This document shows, piece by piece, positions 17,175 through 26,421 of a stretch of 64,000 nucleotides of DNA. Source of the DNA: AWTP1-13 sp963820375 (GTDB taxonomy: Bacteria; Pseudomonadota; Alphaproteobacteria; Rhizobiales; Hyphomicrobiaceae). The DNA is taken from NCBI GenBank assembly GCA_963820375.1, contig CAWFZX010000027.1, positions 1 through 64,000 of the forward strand, written 5' to 3'. The stretch's first letter is position 1, and each line of letters starts with the position of its first letter. The translations under genes were made by a program, and so were the position numbers. The notes beneath the pieces were generated by a model. That model was given only the letters and a program-made list of their open reading frames with translations. It made no database searches and was not told where the DNA came from.

Positions 17175-18686
17175 ATGAACGGTAGGGTGGGCGAGGGCGG
17201 CATTTTCAGCCTCGGTGGGAAGCAGTGGCTCACCCTGCTCATGGTGCAGCTTTCCAACATGCTGTTCGGCATGACCATCACGGTCGCAAATTTGGTGTTA
17301 CCGCAGGTGCGCGGCACGCTGTCGGCGACACAGGATGAAATCGCCTGGGTGATCACGCTGAACCTGGTGGCCACCGCCGTGGCCACGCCCATGACCGGCT
17401 GGCTGTCTGGCCGGTTCGGCTGGCGCAACCTGATGTTCGGCACGGTGCTCGGCTTCACCGTCTCCTCCTTCTTGTGCGGCATCGCCAATAGCCTCGAGAC
17501 GCTGATCCTTGCACGCGTGGCGCAAGGGTTGTTCGGCGCGCCGATCATGCCCCTGGGCCAGGCGATCCTGCTCGCCACCTTCCCGCCGCACCTCCACGCC
17601 TTCGCCATCGTTATGTGGGGCGTGGGCGCCGTGTTCGGGCCGGTGGTGGGCCCCATCGTCGGCGCCGTCGCAACCGAGGCCTACAACTGGCGCGCGGCGT
17701 TTTTCATGATCGTCCCGCCTGGCATTTGCGCGCTCACCTGCATCTGGTTCGCGCTGGCCGGCCACACCGGGCGCACGCAGGTGCGCTTCGATTGGACCGG
17801 CTTCCTCGCCCTTTCCGCCGCCGTGGTCGCGGCCCAATTGATCTTCGACCGCGGCCAGCGGTTGGACTGGTTCGACTCGCAGGAAATCGTGCTCTGCGCC
17901 TTCATTAGTGCGCTGTCGTTCTGGATCTTCGTCGCCCATTGCCTCACCGCTGAGCGGCCGTTCCTCGACCCGCGCCTGCTTCTGGACCGCAACTTCGCCG
18001 TCGGCACCATGATCGCCTTTGTCATGGGAATGCTGTCATTTACGACCTTGGTGCTATTTCCTAGTCTCCTGCACGATCTACGCGGCTATCCCGACAACGC
18101 CATTGGTATGCTGCTTGCCTCCCGTGGGCTCGGCAACTGGACGGCCTTCTTTTTCATCGCCCAGCTCACGCGTATCGCGCCCAGGACCGCCATCGGCATG
18201 GGGCTGGCAATCCAGGCCGCCGGCGGCTTCTGGATGGCGCAGTTTGATATTAACGTCACCGAATTCGGCATGTTTTGGAGCCACTTTCTGATGGGGCTGG
18301 GCCAGAGTGTCGCCTTCACGCCCATGACGGTGCTAGCCTTTGCCACCCTCCCGCGCCACCAAATCACCGAGGGCGCTGCCGTCTTCACCATGATGCGCAA
18401 CTTCGGCTCCAGCCTCTTCATCTCGCTTGCCGTGATGGTGCTGGTGCGCTCCACCTCCATGAACTACGCGCGCATGACTGAGTTTTTGACGCCCTACCGC
18501 GAGCCGCTGTTTTACCCGGGCCTCCCCACCCAGTGGAACCTCGACACGGCAAGCGGCCTGATGCAGGCAGCCAACGAAGTGCAGCGTCAGGCAGCGATGA
18601 TCGGCTACGTCAACGCCTTCCACGTGATGGCTTGGACGGCCGCGCTCGCCGTGCCGCTGGCCTGCCTGCTGCGCGCCCGGGCGTAA
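17175..18686 (+). CDS. DHA2-type MFS drug exporter, intact copy 2
   Basis: 503 residues, about 14 hydrophobic segments, the size of EmrB/QacA-type proton-coupled exporters. Motifs seen are MVQLSNMLFGMTITVANLVLP (helix 1), GWLSGRFGWRNLMFG (loop 2-3), ILARVAQGLFGAPIMPLGQAI and GVGAVFGPVVGPIVGAV (antiporter motif C, helix 5), then NWRAAFFMIVPPG. EmrB partners usually have an EmrA-type membrane fusion gene next to them; none is present here, so it either works alone or with a distant partner. The protein matches copy 1 apart from the frameshift there. Confidence 0.9.
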   Translation: MNGRVGEGGIFSLGGKQWLTLLMVQLSNMLFGMTITVANLVLPQVRGTLSATQDEIAWVITLNLVATAVATPMTGWLSGRFGWRNLMFGTVLGFTVSSFLCGIANSLETLILARVAQGLFGAPIMPLGQAILLATFPPHLHAFAIVMWGVGAVFGPVVGPIVGAVATEAYNWRAAFFMIVPPGICALTCIWFALAGHTGRTQVRFDWTGFLALSAAVVAAQLIFDRGQRLDWFDSQEIVLCAFISALSFWIFVAHCLTAERPFLDPRLLLDRNFAVGTMIAFVMGMLSFTTLVLFPSLLHDLRGYPDNAIGMLLASRGLGNWTAFFFIAQLTRIAPRTAIGMGLAIQAAGGFWMAQFDINVTEFGMFWSHFLMGLGQSVAFTPMTVLAFATLPRHQITEGAAVFTMMRNFGSSLFISLAVMVLVRSTSMNYARMTEFLTPYREPLFYPGLPTQWNLDTASGLMQAANEVQRQAAMIGYVNAFHVMAWTAALAVPLACLLRARA

Positions 18687-18878
18687 CGCGTTGAGGCGAC
18701 GGCCAATCCCACAGTCGTCTTGAAGGACACGCGCGAGCTGCCGCATTCTAGGCGGATGCAAAGTTGGAAGTGTGTGACTTGCTAACAATTCACGCAGCGG
18801 GAATCGTCCTAGACTTCATTTGTGACGCACCTGGCCGATCCACGGCTTTCATGGCAGTTTGGCGGGAAACGAACGAGC

Positions 18879-19484
18879 ATGCTTGTCGAGGCCGCGACGG
18901 CAACCGCCTTCATTGGGCAAGTACGAGAAAATCCGATCAATGCAACTCTGATTGATCGGCTGCCCTTGCTCGGCTTACAGGATTGTTGGCTTGTGGCTGG
19001 ATGTTTGTTCCAAACAATCTGGAACCTTCGCGCTGGGCGACCGCCCACCGAGCAAATTCGGGACTATGACGTCTTCTACTTCGATGCTGCCGACATCTCC
19101 TACCAGGCTGAGAATGTTGAGATTAGGCGCCTTGCCGCCGCGTTTGCAGATTTGCAAGCCCCTATCGAACTGAAGAACCAAGCCCGTGTACACCTCTGGT
19201 ATCGGCAACGGTTCGGTCACGACTGCCCGCAACTTTTGCGGAGCACCGACGGCATCGACCGCTTTCTTGTGGAGTGCACCTGTGTCGGCATCGCGTGCGC
19301 TCAAGGTGCTCCACCGAGGGTCTATGCCAGCTACGGTCTTGCAAACCTGTATGCCGGCATCCTTCGCCCCAATTGGCGAAATCACCCTGAGAGCCGCTTT
19401 GAGCAAAAGGCTGCAAGCTACGCGAAGCGCTGGCCCTGGCTGAAAATCGACCCCGTCGCGCGGTTACCCGCAGATGGTTGGTGA
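18879..19484 (+). CDS. nucleotidyltransferase-family protein (DUF925-like), copy 2
   Basis: Encodes the same protein as 12036-12641, with the DYDVFYFD acid cluster intact. The upstream region is two bases shorter than in copy 1 (CTAGGCGG versus CTAGCCGCGG, near 18750), which may alter spacing to any promoter between the MFS gene and this one. Confidence 0.8.
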   Translation: MLVEAATATAFIGQVRENPINATLIDRLPLLGLQDCWLVAGCLFQTIWNLRAGRPPTEQIRDYDVFYFDAADISYQAENVEIRRLAAAFADLQAPIELKNQARVHLWYRQRFGHDCPQLLRSTDGIDRFLVECTCVGIACAQGAPPRVYASYGLANLYAGILRPNWRNHPESRFEQKAASYAKRWPWLKIDPVARLPADGW

Positions 19485-20095
19485 GTGCAGGTAACCATAC
19501 CATCTGTGCACGTGGATACCTCGCCATCGAGGGAACGGCACTTCGCTCACTGGCTCGCCGGCATGGCCGTCACTTGTGAGTGAGGTGCTGCCATCGCTGA
19601 ACCGGACAAATGTGACAAGATCGGGCTCACGGCCGATAGGACAAAGTGCAAGAACCTCAGGTGAGCTGTCGTGCTGCGGAAGGCGCCAGAAGGGCGGGGA
19701 GACAGCCCGCGCGTGGCAGGCTCAACCCCCCGCGCCCCTTGTCAGGAGCTCAGGCCGAGGAAGCGCCGGTTCCCGACGCTGCAGCGAGAAGACCGTTTCA
19801 GCGCGGAACCCGGCTCTCTGATGAACGTTCCCGCTGGTAATGGTCCTCCGTGAGGGGCAGTAGCACGCAGCTTGCCGCGGCGATGGCATTGCCTCTGTTG
19901 CGGTGCTCCGCAGACCAATCGCGCGCGGCACCAATCGGCAGAGCCTGTTGGCTACAACGCTTGCGACGCGCCAGCCCAGACGGTGAGCACGAACGCTGTT
20001 CCGATCGAGACGAGGCATATGAGAGCAGTGCGGAGGTCCCTGAGTTGGGTGACTATGAAGACCGTGCAACCTGACTTTAGCGGCGGATAAACCTC
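19485..20095. other. intergenic stretch, copy 2
   Basis: Counterpart of 12642-13252; no gene apart from the doubtful minus-strand peptide at 19952-20101. Confidence 0.5.
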
Positions 20096-20101
20096 GTGCA
20101 T
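19952..20101 (-). CDS. possible 49-residue membrane peptide, copy 2
   Basis: Counterpart of 13109-13258 with the same frame: basic N-terminal part, one hydrophobic segment (ALICLVSIGTAFVLTVWAG), stop after QAL. Overlaps the start of the permease on the other strand. Doubtful. Confidence 0.3.
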   Translation of the reverse strand: MHEVYPPLKSGCTVFIVTQLRDLRTALICLVSIGTAFVLTVWAGASQAL

Positions 20102-21157
20102 TGGAGAGCCTCGGACCGCCTTCCGCCGATCCGCGTATTCGCGCTGCTCGCCGCAACCTTGCTCGGCCTATATGTGTGCTATCTTCTCGTGCTGCCTTTC
20201 CTTGCGGCACTCGCCTGGGCACTCGCCATCGCTGTGCTAACGATGCCCGCCTATCAATACATGGAGAACAGGCTAGGAAATCCCAGTCTTGCCGCCACGA
20301 TCTTCGTTATTCTCCTGGCTCTTCTCGTCATGGTGCCGCTGTCATGGGTGGGCCTAAAGGTCGTTGGAGAGTTGAGCAGCGGCCTCGCGGTCATGCAGGA
20401 ACAAGTCGCCAGCGGTCACCTGCGGCAAATCCTGGCATCGTCTCCGCGGCTTGAGTGGATCGCCAATGCGATTGAGCAACGGATCGATCTTGCGTCGATC
20501 GTTAGTGGCGCGGCAACTTGGCTCACCAACCTGGGAGCGTCCGTCGTCCGCGAGTCACTGTCGAATCTGCTCACAGGGCTGCTGACCTTTTATCTTCTGT
20601 TCTACTTTCTTCGCGATCGTGGCGATGCGCTAGGGCAAGCCAGGCTGCTGTCGCCATTGACGGATGACGAGACAGACCTGTTGTTCACCAAGGCATCGGA
20701 TGCAATCCACGGCGTGATCTTTGGCACCGTGATCACGGCCGGCGTGCAGGGCGTCCTCGGCGGCGCCGCATTCTGGTTGCTCGGACTACCCAATCCTCTT
20801 TTTTGGGGATTGGTGATGGGTCTGCTGGCTATCGTCCCAATCCTCGGTGCCTTCGTGGTCTGGCTGCCAGCAGCGGTCTACTTGGTTCTCACCGGCGAAT
20901 GGGGCAAGGCAACCGCCCTGACCGCCTGGGGCGGCATCGTCATCGCGGGAGTGGACAACATCCTTCACCCTGTTCTGGCCGGCGGGCGGCTTCACCTGCA
21001 CACCATACCCATGTTCATCTCGGTCGTCGGCGGCCTCATGCTGTTCGGGGCATCCGGGCTCATCCTCGGACCGCTAACCTTTACAATGACCATGGTCCTG
21101 TTGGAGGTATGGCGAACGCGAACTCATGCACGGCGAACGCACGAGCTCCCAACCTGA
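20096..21157 (+). CDS. AI-2E family permease (PerM/YdiK type), copy 2
   Basis: 353 residues, protein identical to copy 1 (13253-14314). The base differences seen inside the gene (near 20181, 20537 and 20950) are all silent, which suggests the coding sequence has been under selection, or corrected by recombination, since the copies separated. It converges on the minus-strand gene with the same hairpin between. Confidence 0.9.
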   Translation: MHWRASDRLPPIRVFALLAATLLGLYVCYLLVLPFLAALAWALAIAVLTMPAYQYMENRLGNPSLAATIFVILLALLVMVPLSWVGLKVVGELSSGLAVMQEQVASGHLRQILASSPRLEWIANAIEQRIDLASIVSGAATWLTNLGASVVRESLSNLLTGLLTFYLLFYFLRDRGDALGQARLLSPLTDDETDLLFTKASDAIHGVIFGTVITAGVQGVLGGAAFWLLGLPNPLFWGLVMGLLAIVPILGAFVVWLPAAVYLVLTGEWGKATALTAWGGIVIAGVDNILHPVLAGGRLHLHTIPMFISVVGGLMLFGASGLILGPLTFTMTMVLLEVWRTRTHARRTHELPT

Positions 21158-21189
21158 GGGACGCTCCGGCATTACCGGCCACGCGTAGG

Positions 21190-21219
21190 GCGGTCGCCCG
21201 AGCGCACCCGGGCGACCGC
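21190..21219. terminator. hairpin between convergent genes, copy 2
   Basis: The same 11-bp perfect stem (GCGGTCGCCCG/CGGGCGACCGC) and 8-base loop as in copy 1, between the permease stop at 21157 and the stop of the leftward gene at 21228. No T-tract. Confidence 0.5.
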
Positions 21220-21227
21220 GCGTTCGG

Positions 21228-21527
21228 CTACCAGTGCCGATATCCGCGACGCTGATACCACCCGTAATGGCGCTTGCCGTACCCGCGATAGCCGTAGTGG
21301 CGGTGGCCGTAGTGGCGGTGACCATACCAGCCATAATTGTAGTAGGGACGACGGTAGTGGCCATAGTGACCATCGCGGTACCAGGTCACCTTGTCGACCA
21401 GGCCGCTGCGACCGGCGCTCTCCTCAATGGCACCACCGAAGCCGGAAGGACCGGCCTGGGCAGCCGTTGCAACGAGGCCGACCGCAAAGGCAGCCAACCC
21501 TGCCGAAAGAAGCGACTTTCTATGCAT
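21228..21527 (-). CDS. secreted Gly/Tyr/His-rich protein, copy 2
   Basis: 99 residues with the same signal peptide, apart from one L to F change (LAAFAVG), and the same HYGHRHYGYRGYGKRH tail as 14385-14684. Confidence 0.75.
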   Translation of the reverse strand: MHRKSLLSAGLAAFAVGLVATAAQAGPSGFGGAIEESAGRSGLVDKVTWYRDGHYGHYRRPYYNYGWYGHRHYGHRHYGYRGYGKRHYGWYQRRGYRHW

Positions 21528-22078
21528 CAAGCATCTCCACTTGTCTTGGGGTTGTTCCCCGGCACTCCGCTCCCGTATGGAGCTAAAGGACTTACGGGCG
21601 ACGACAGCCGCTGGTTTCCCCACATCCGGTCACAACGCGCTCACGAAGACGCGACTGTTACGTCCAGCGCGCCGGCTCCGCCCTCAGGCCTTTGAGAGTG
21701 GGGGGTGGCAGATGGAAAACGCTTCATCGATTTTAGGATCCGGAAAGGGGATCGCGACGTCAGCAAACCCGGCGAAAGCAGGCCCTGGCGGCGTACGCGC
21801 CCTCAGCTGTCGCCGTCCGCTAACGGCTCTGCTCGATCACGGATGTTTTATGGATCTGACAGCAACCGGTCTGTTGGGTCGCTAGATCGCGCTCTTGCCC
21901 AATCTCTAGGAGGACAAATCCAAGGAGGACAGGAGTGCCGCTAGCTCCCATGCCTCTCCTCGATGACCAAGCGTTACGGTCACCGGGCTTCAGGCGCGGG
22001 CGCGGGCGCCACGGCGCTCGCCGAGCCCCTTTGCCAAAAGCCTGTCGAGTTTTCAACGTCGTCGGCGCCCCCGAATTA
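21528..22078. other. intergenic stretch, copy 2
   Basis: Counterpart of 14685-15237, two bases shorter near 21997 (GCGCGGGCGCGGGC instead of GCGCGGGCACCTGGGC). No gene supported. Confidence 0.5.
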
Positions 22079-22576
22079 TTACTTACCTAGCACCGTCATG
22101 CTAATGCGGGCTACGCCACTTCCGGTCATTCCGATCACTCCTGCTGCCGCCGCCGTGAGGTCGATGATGCGACCGGCAATGTAAGGCCCCCGATCATTGA
22201 TGCGAACATCGACGGAGCGACCGTTTCCCAGGTGCGTGACGCGAACACGTGTACCAAATGCCAGTGTCTTGTGGGCCGCGGTCATCGCCTTGGGATCGAA
22301 GCGCCCGCCTGAGGCGACACGTTGCCCATGCCGGTAGTAGGACGCCATTCCGATCTGACCCGAGACGGCGTCATGATCAGCGCTATGGCGTTTGCGTTCG
22401 ACATGGCGTTTCCGCTCGACATGGCGTCTGCGCTCGACATAGCGTTTGCGCTGGACGAGCTGCGGACTGGAGTTGCGTGAAGTAGCACGACTCTCGACGT
22501 CTGCTGCGGCGGGCGAAACCGGCAATCCGAGATGGAGTGCAAGTAGCAGTGTAGGCGGCAAGACCAATGATTTCAT
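22079..22576 (-). CDS. RlpA-like double-psi beta-barrel protein, copy 2
   Basis: 165 residues. The RlpA domain is identical to that of 15238-15735; the only protein changes are in the linker and just after the signal peptide (RRHHVERKRH becomes RRRHVERKRH, VERRAT becomes VESRAT). So changes between copies fall in the disordered, repeat-encoded part and not in the catalytic or binding domain. Confidence 0.85.
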   Translation of the reverse strand: MKSLVLPPTLLLALHLGLPVSPAAADVESRATSRNSSPQLVQRKRYVERRRHVERKRHVERKRHSADHDAVSGQIGMASYYRHGQRVASGGRFDPKAMTAAHKTLAFGTRVRVTHLGNGRSVDVRINDRGPYIAGRIIDLTAAAAGVIGMTGSGVARISMTVLGK

Positions 22577-23508
22577 TTCGACCTCTCGTACTTCACGATG
22601 CGATCACTCGACCGGTCCGGCAAATTGCCTTGACCCATGAAGCATCCCTTCCCGTCGTGCCCGATGTCTCGTGCTGACAGCGTAACCTCAGGTGAGGGGA
22701 GATGCTGTTTGCATACTCCGTGTCGAAACAACCAAGCGAGTGTGTGAGTTCCGTCCTCGGAGCTATTTACTTTCAGTGACTTAAGGTCCCGAGCTAGCCG
22801 TCTCCCCCATAGCGGGGATGGCAGGCGCCCCCCGTCGGCCATCTTCCTGGAGTTTGCTGCGGCAAGGTCTCGCGATCACCCTAGCGAAGGCTGCAGTGCT
22901 TGCACGGCAGGCAATTATGGCACGTGGTGCGGACATCCATGGTCCCCGAGCATCCCCGCAGCATCGAGCGGCGACCGAAAATGCGGCCGCGACGACCCTC
23001 TCGCCGGCCCGCAGCTGCTGCCCGCATCAATGCCCCAATGGAGAAGGCGGACGCAGGGAAGCCGCTAAGCCGCCTCACTCAGCAGCTATGTCTGAGCCAA
23101 CCTGTCGCGATCGGAACCAGCGGCGCTGATAGATGTCATGCGCGTACAACTTTGCGCAGAGGAGGAATTCAGGGACGGCGCGCGCCCAAAGCCGGCCAAG
23201 GGATAGGAGCGCGTCATGATACGTCGGGGCTCAACGGGAGAACGTCACCAACCCTCGACGATGTCTCGGACCTGCTTGCGCTGGAGCGGCGGAGCTCGAG
23301 GAGGTTGGTCTCTGCCGCGGCAACTCCACGCCGATCGATGCACCGGCTACGAACTGACCAAATCCCTTTCCAGGGAAAGCCCCGATCGACATTTTCGCCA
23401 ACAGGCTGGCAAAGTTGAAGTTCCATTTAGACCCTCGACAACCGGCCGCCGATCGATCTGCGTCGCGGCGGTGATCTGAGAATCCTGATCGCGGGATTGA
23501 ACAAAGAG
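22577..23508. other. long intergenic stretch, copy 2
   Basis: Counterpart of 15736-16667 with two visible base differences (near 23029 and 23252). No gene supported. Confidence 0.45.
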
Positions 23509-23814
23509 ATGGCAACTGTTCAGACCACCACAGAGTTACGGCGGCTCACGCATTTGATGCAGATCGTTAATGCAGTTCAGGCGAGGTTCCCAGATACCTG
23601 CCAACAACGCATCCAGCTCAACGACATTGCGAAACTTTGTAAAACTATTGTGGCTTCACGTCCCGGCCGCGACTGTCACACGGTGCGTGATGAAATTCTT
23701 ACTCTCGCCTGCCTTTGGAACTTGGCGAACGACGGCCTTGATGAGCAATCCGACGAGCTTCTTGCCTATCTGGCAGGGCTGGTGACCAACATTAACGGCA
23801 GGGGTGGCGGCTGA
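23509..23814 (+). CDS. small helical protein of unknown function, copy 2
   Basis: 101 residues, same as 16668-16973 except the residue before the last (G instead of S). Ends 133 bases before the end of the duplicated unit. Confidence 0.55.
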   Translation: MATVQTTTELRRLTHLMQIVNAVQARFPDTCQQRIQLNDIAKLCKTIVASRPGRDCHTVRDEILTLACLWNLANDGLDEQSDELLAYLAGLVTNINGRGGG

Positions 23815-24093
23815 CCTCTGACTGCGCTCTCATCATGCTTCCGGCGGCTCGGTTTTGATGGGACGATCTTCAAATCTTAACCAAACCCGACGATGCCCCC
23901 AACAACCTCGTGGCATAGGGACGGCGGCGCTTTGAGGGTTTGTACCGATCCAGCGCCGGGCACCGCCGCCGTAAAATCCTAACAGATCGCGGGAAAGGAC
24001 CACGCATCGAGCAAACGCGTGCGTGTGCGCGTGATGGTGCGCTCTATGGACAGCGGATCAGACCGGCAAATTGGCAACTTGACGCCTAAAGGC

Positions 24094-24957
24094 ATGCCGC
24101 GGCCTAGCGTAACGTACAGCCCTATTCGCGCGGAAGCCGCCGGTGCCTCGGCCTTCCGCAAATTTTGCACGCCAAAACTCTCTACCTGTCGCAGCCTTCA
24201 TCACCAGCAGCTGGCAGAGCGTGCACGCTTTCATCTACGCTCGGCGCAGGCTCGACGTCTGGCGACTAGTGTCGGTGAACTTCAAACGTATAGTTTCGAG
24301 CCTAAGACAAGATCTGCCGGAAGCGTGCTGCTGGTGCATGGGTGGACCGGCGAAGCAGCATTCATGAGCGCCTTTGCCGATTATTTGTGCCGGCGGGGAA
24401 TGCGCTCCGTCCTGCTCGATCTTCCCGCGCATGGGCAAAGCTCAGGCTACCGGACGAGCCTCATGGACTGCGCCCATGCGGTGCGTGAAACAGCAGGTGC
24501 CTTGGGGCCAATTAGGTTTGCCATCGGTCACTCGATCGGCGGCCTGGCGCTGCTGGTCGCCGGCGAAGGCCGGTGTCCCATGCCGAGACCGTTTCCGTTC
24601 GAAGCCTATGTACTCGTCGGGATGCCGGATCGATTTGCGGAAGTAACACGCCGCTTTGGCGACGAGCAGGCCCTGTCGCCAGCCGCCTTGCAGGCCTTTG
24701 AACGGCGGCTTGAGCGGCTGGCGCAGCGTAAGCTCGCTGACTTTACCGGCAGTAATCTGCTTAAGGCTACGCGCCGACCGACCTTGGTGCTGCATGCGCG
24801 CGATGATCAGGAAGTGCCATTTGAAGATGCCGAACGCTTGAGCGCATCCACGCCCACGACCCAGCTTCAGGCGGTAGATGGTCTTGGTCATCGGATGATC
24901 CTCTACGCACCACCGGTGGTGCGCGCAGCGGCTGCATTTCTTCAACGATGGCAATAA
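24094..24957 (+). CDS. alpha/beta-fold hydrolase
   Basis: 287 residues from ATG 24094; GTG 24019 or ATG 24034 would add 20-25 residues without family character. The fold is shown by SVLLVHGWTGEAAFM (oxyanion HGW), the nucleophile elbow IGHSIGGLAL (Ser), the acid VLHARDDQEVPF (Asp) and GLGHRMIL (His). The region before it (FRKFCTPKL...LAERARFHLRSA) is typical of a Bradyrhizobium-like subgroup. The substrate is not known; esterase or lipase-like activity on small esters is the usual role. It starts about 150 bases after the tandem duplication ends and is not part of it. Confidence 0.85.
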   Translation: MPRPSVTYSPIRAEAAGASAFRKFCTPKLSTCRSLHHQQLAERARFHLRSAQARRLATSVGELQTYSFEPKTRSAGSVLLVHGWTGEAAFMSAFADYLCRRGMRSVLLDLPAHGQSSGYRTSLMDCAHAVRETAGALGPIRFAIGHSIGGLALLVAGEGRCPMPRPFPFEAYVLVGMPDRFAEVTRRFGDEQALSPAALQAFERRLERLAQRKLADFTGSNLLKATRRPTLVLHARDDQEVPFEDAERLSASTPTTQLQAVDGLGHRMILYAPPVVRAAAAFLQRWQ

Positions 24958-25111
24958 AACTCTTTCTGACTATCGATGCGCCACGCGCCCGCGCCAGAAA
25001 AGCCGAGCCTTGACGAGATAGCTATTCACCGTCCGTCGTAGCGCACGCCTTTTCGGTCGCGAGCCCCGTGGCCGCAACCAGCGCACAGGATGCGGCAGCA
25101 ATCCTGCACTT

Positions 25112-26086
25112 TCAGTTCACCTGCCAGCGAAGCAGCCGCGCCCACGCCTCCGGGACGCTGAGCGCGGCCAGAATGAGGTCGCTGTCGACGGACACGGCGC
25201 AAGCCCCCGCTATCGAGATGACCGAGCCAATAATGACCCTTGGGCCAAATATTTCATGCTCAGGGTTGAGCCACATCGAGAAAAACAAACGGAAGACAAG
25301 CGACAGTTGGAGCAGCGGAATGACGACCATGATAGGGGCGACCGAAACGGCCGCATACAAGAAGCCCTGCGCCAGGGCCACGGCCACGCCGGAGTATACG
25401 AACCAACGCACGTTGTCGCGCTTGACGGACATGACGTTTTTTCGCAGCGAAGTCGACACGGCGAGCATTATCGCCACCGCAAGCGTCGCCGCACCGTATG
25501 CGACCAGCCCACCCAAAATCGCGCTAGACGGTCCGGAGAACTGAAGCGCGGTGCGGGTCATGATCGGACTGGTGCCGTACGCCAGAGCCGCAAGCAGCGC
25601 AAACAAATACCCCTCCGCATAGCGTGGCGAAAATCGTGGCACGGGCGTAGCCGAGTTCGCCGGAGCCTGCTGCTGCGTGATGAGCGCACCTGACAACATG
25701 ATCGCACCGCCGATAATCTGCAGCACCGTGCACGGCTCGTGGAGCACGAACACGGCAAGGATCAGGGTCACCACGCTATTGAGCTGGACCACCGGTGCGG
25801 TCAAGTTTGTGCCGGCGCTCTGGTTTGCCCGGAAATTGGAGTAGCGCCCAAACACGAAGTGAAGCACTCCGACGCCTGCCATCCACGCTGCCGTGCTGGC
25901 GGCAAAATCTGCCAACCGGATAATCTGGCCAGTTAGAACAGCAACGACGAGGAAGCAGATCACGCCGATAGGATTGCTTAGGATCATGCCCTGCGCTGGC
26001 GTGCCGGTGACCACACCGCGTCTGCCGGCGGCATTGGTCGCAGCAAAACTTGCCGCTGATAGGATAGCCAGAACAGCGCCAAGCAT
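25112..26086 (-). CDS. DMT-family (EamA) transporter
   Basis: 324 residues from ATG 26086 with GGGA about 8 bases upstream; a GTG at 26143 is an alternative start. Ten hydrophobic segments in two EamA halves: MLGAVLAILSAASFAATNAAG begins the first, and the second starts at EGYLFALLAALAYGTSPIMTR. VVQLNSVVTLILAVFVLHEP, at the end of the first half, carries the usual glutamate. These proteins export metabolites or amino acids. Its neighbour on the same strand is an Fsr-like exporter about 335 bases upstream, probably separately transcribed. Confidence 0.88.
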   Translation of the reverse strand: MLGAVLAILSAASFAATNAAGRRGVVTGTPAQGMILSNPIGVICFLVVAVLTGQIIRLADFAASTAAWMAGVGVLHFVFGRYSNFRANQSAGTNLTAPVVQLNSVVTLILAVFVLHEPCTVLQIIGGAIMLSGALITQQQAPANSATPVPRFSPRYAEGYLFALLAALAYGTSPIMTRTALQFSGPSSAILGGLVAYGAATLAVAIMLAVSTSLRKNVMSVKRDNVRWFVYSGVAVALAQGFLYAAVSVAPIMVVIPLLQLSLVFRLFFSMWLNPEHEIFGPRVIIGSVISIAGACAVSVDSDLILAALSVPEAWARLLRWQVN

Positions 26087-26421
26087 CTTGTTTCCCACGT
26101 TAGGGCGGGCGGCTCGGAAAGCGGGCCCGGTTGACTGAAACACGCTGGGCGTACAGCTGCGCTGTGCGTCGCGCTAACTTTCGATGCGATGAGTGACGTC
26201 ACCGACCCCGCCGAACAGCATAACGAGCGGCGACCGTCAAAACCATGGGTCGCCGACCAAACGACCCCATAAGCACGCAATCTGTCGTCAGACGACCGAC
26301 ATGGCACTTTCTTGCTGACACGCTCAGTTGGCGGTGGGTTCTGTTCTCCAAGCCGCGGCGCCGTGGCCATGCTCGCGAGGGACAAACAAAAGCCCGCCAC
26401 CCGGTGTTTACACTTTTCAGA

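Larger units (their letters stand above)
17107..23947 (+). repeat. tandem duplication, copy 2 (6841 bp)
   Basis: Directly follows copy 1 with no spacer. The junction reads TACCG|ACTTC, while the outer flanks are GTCCA before copy 1 and ATCCAGCG after copy 2, so there is at most one base of junction homology. The MFS gene is intact here, unlike copy 1. Confidence 0.97.
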
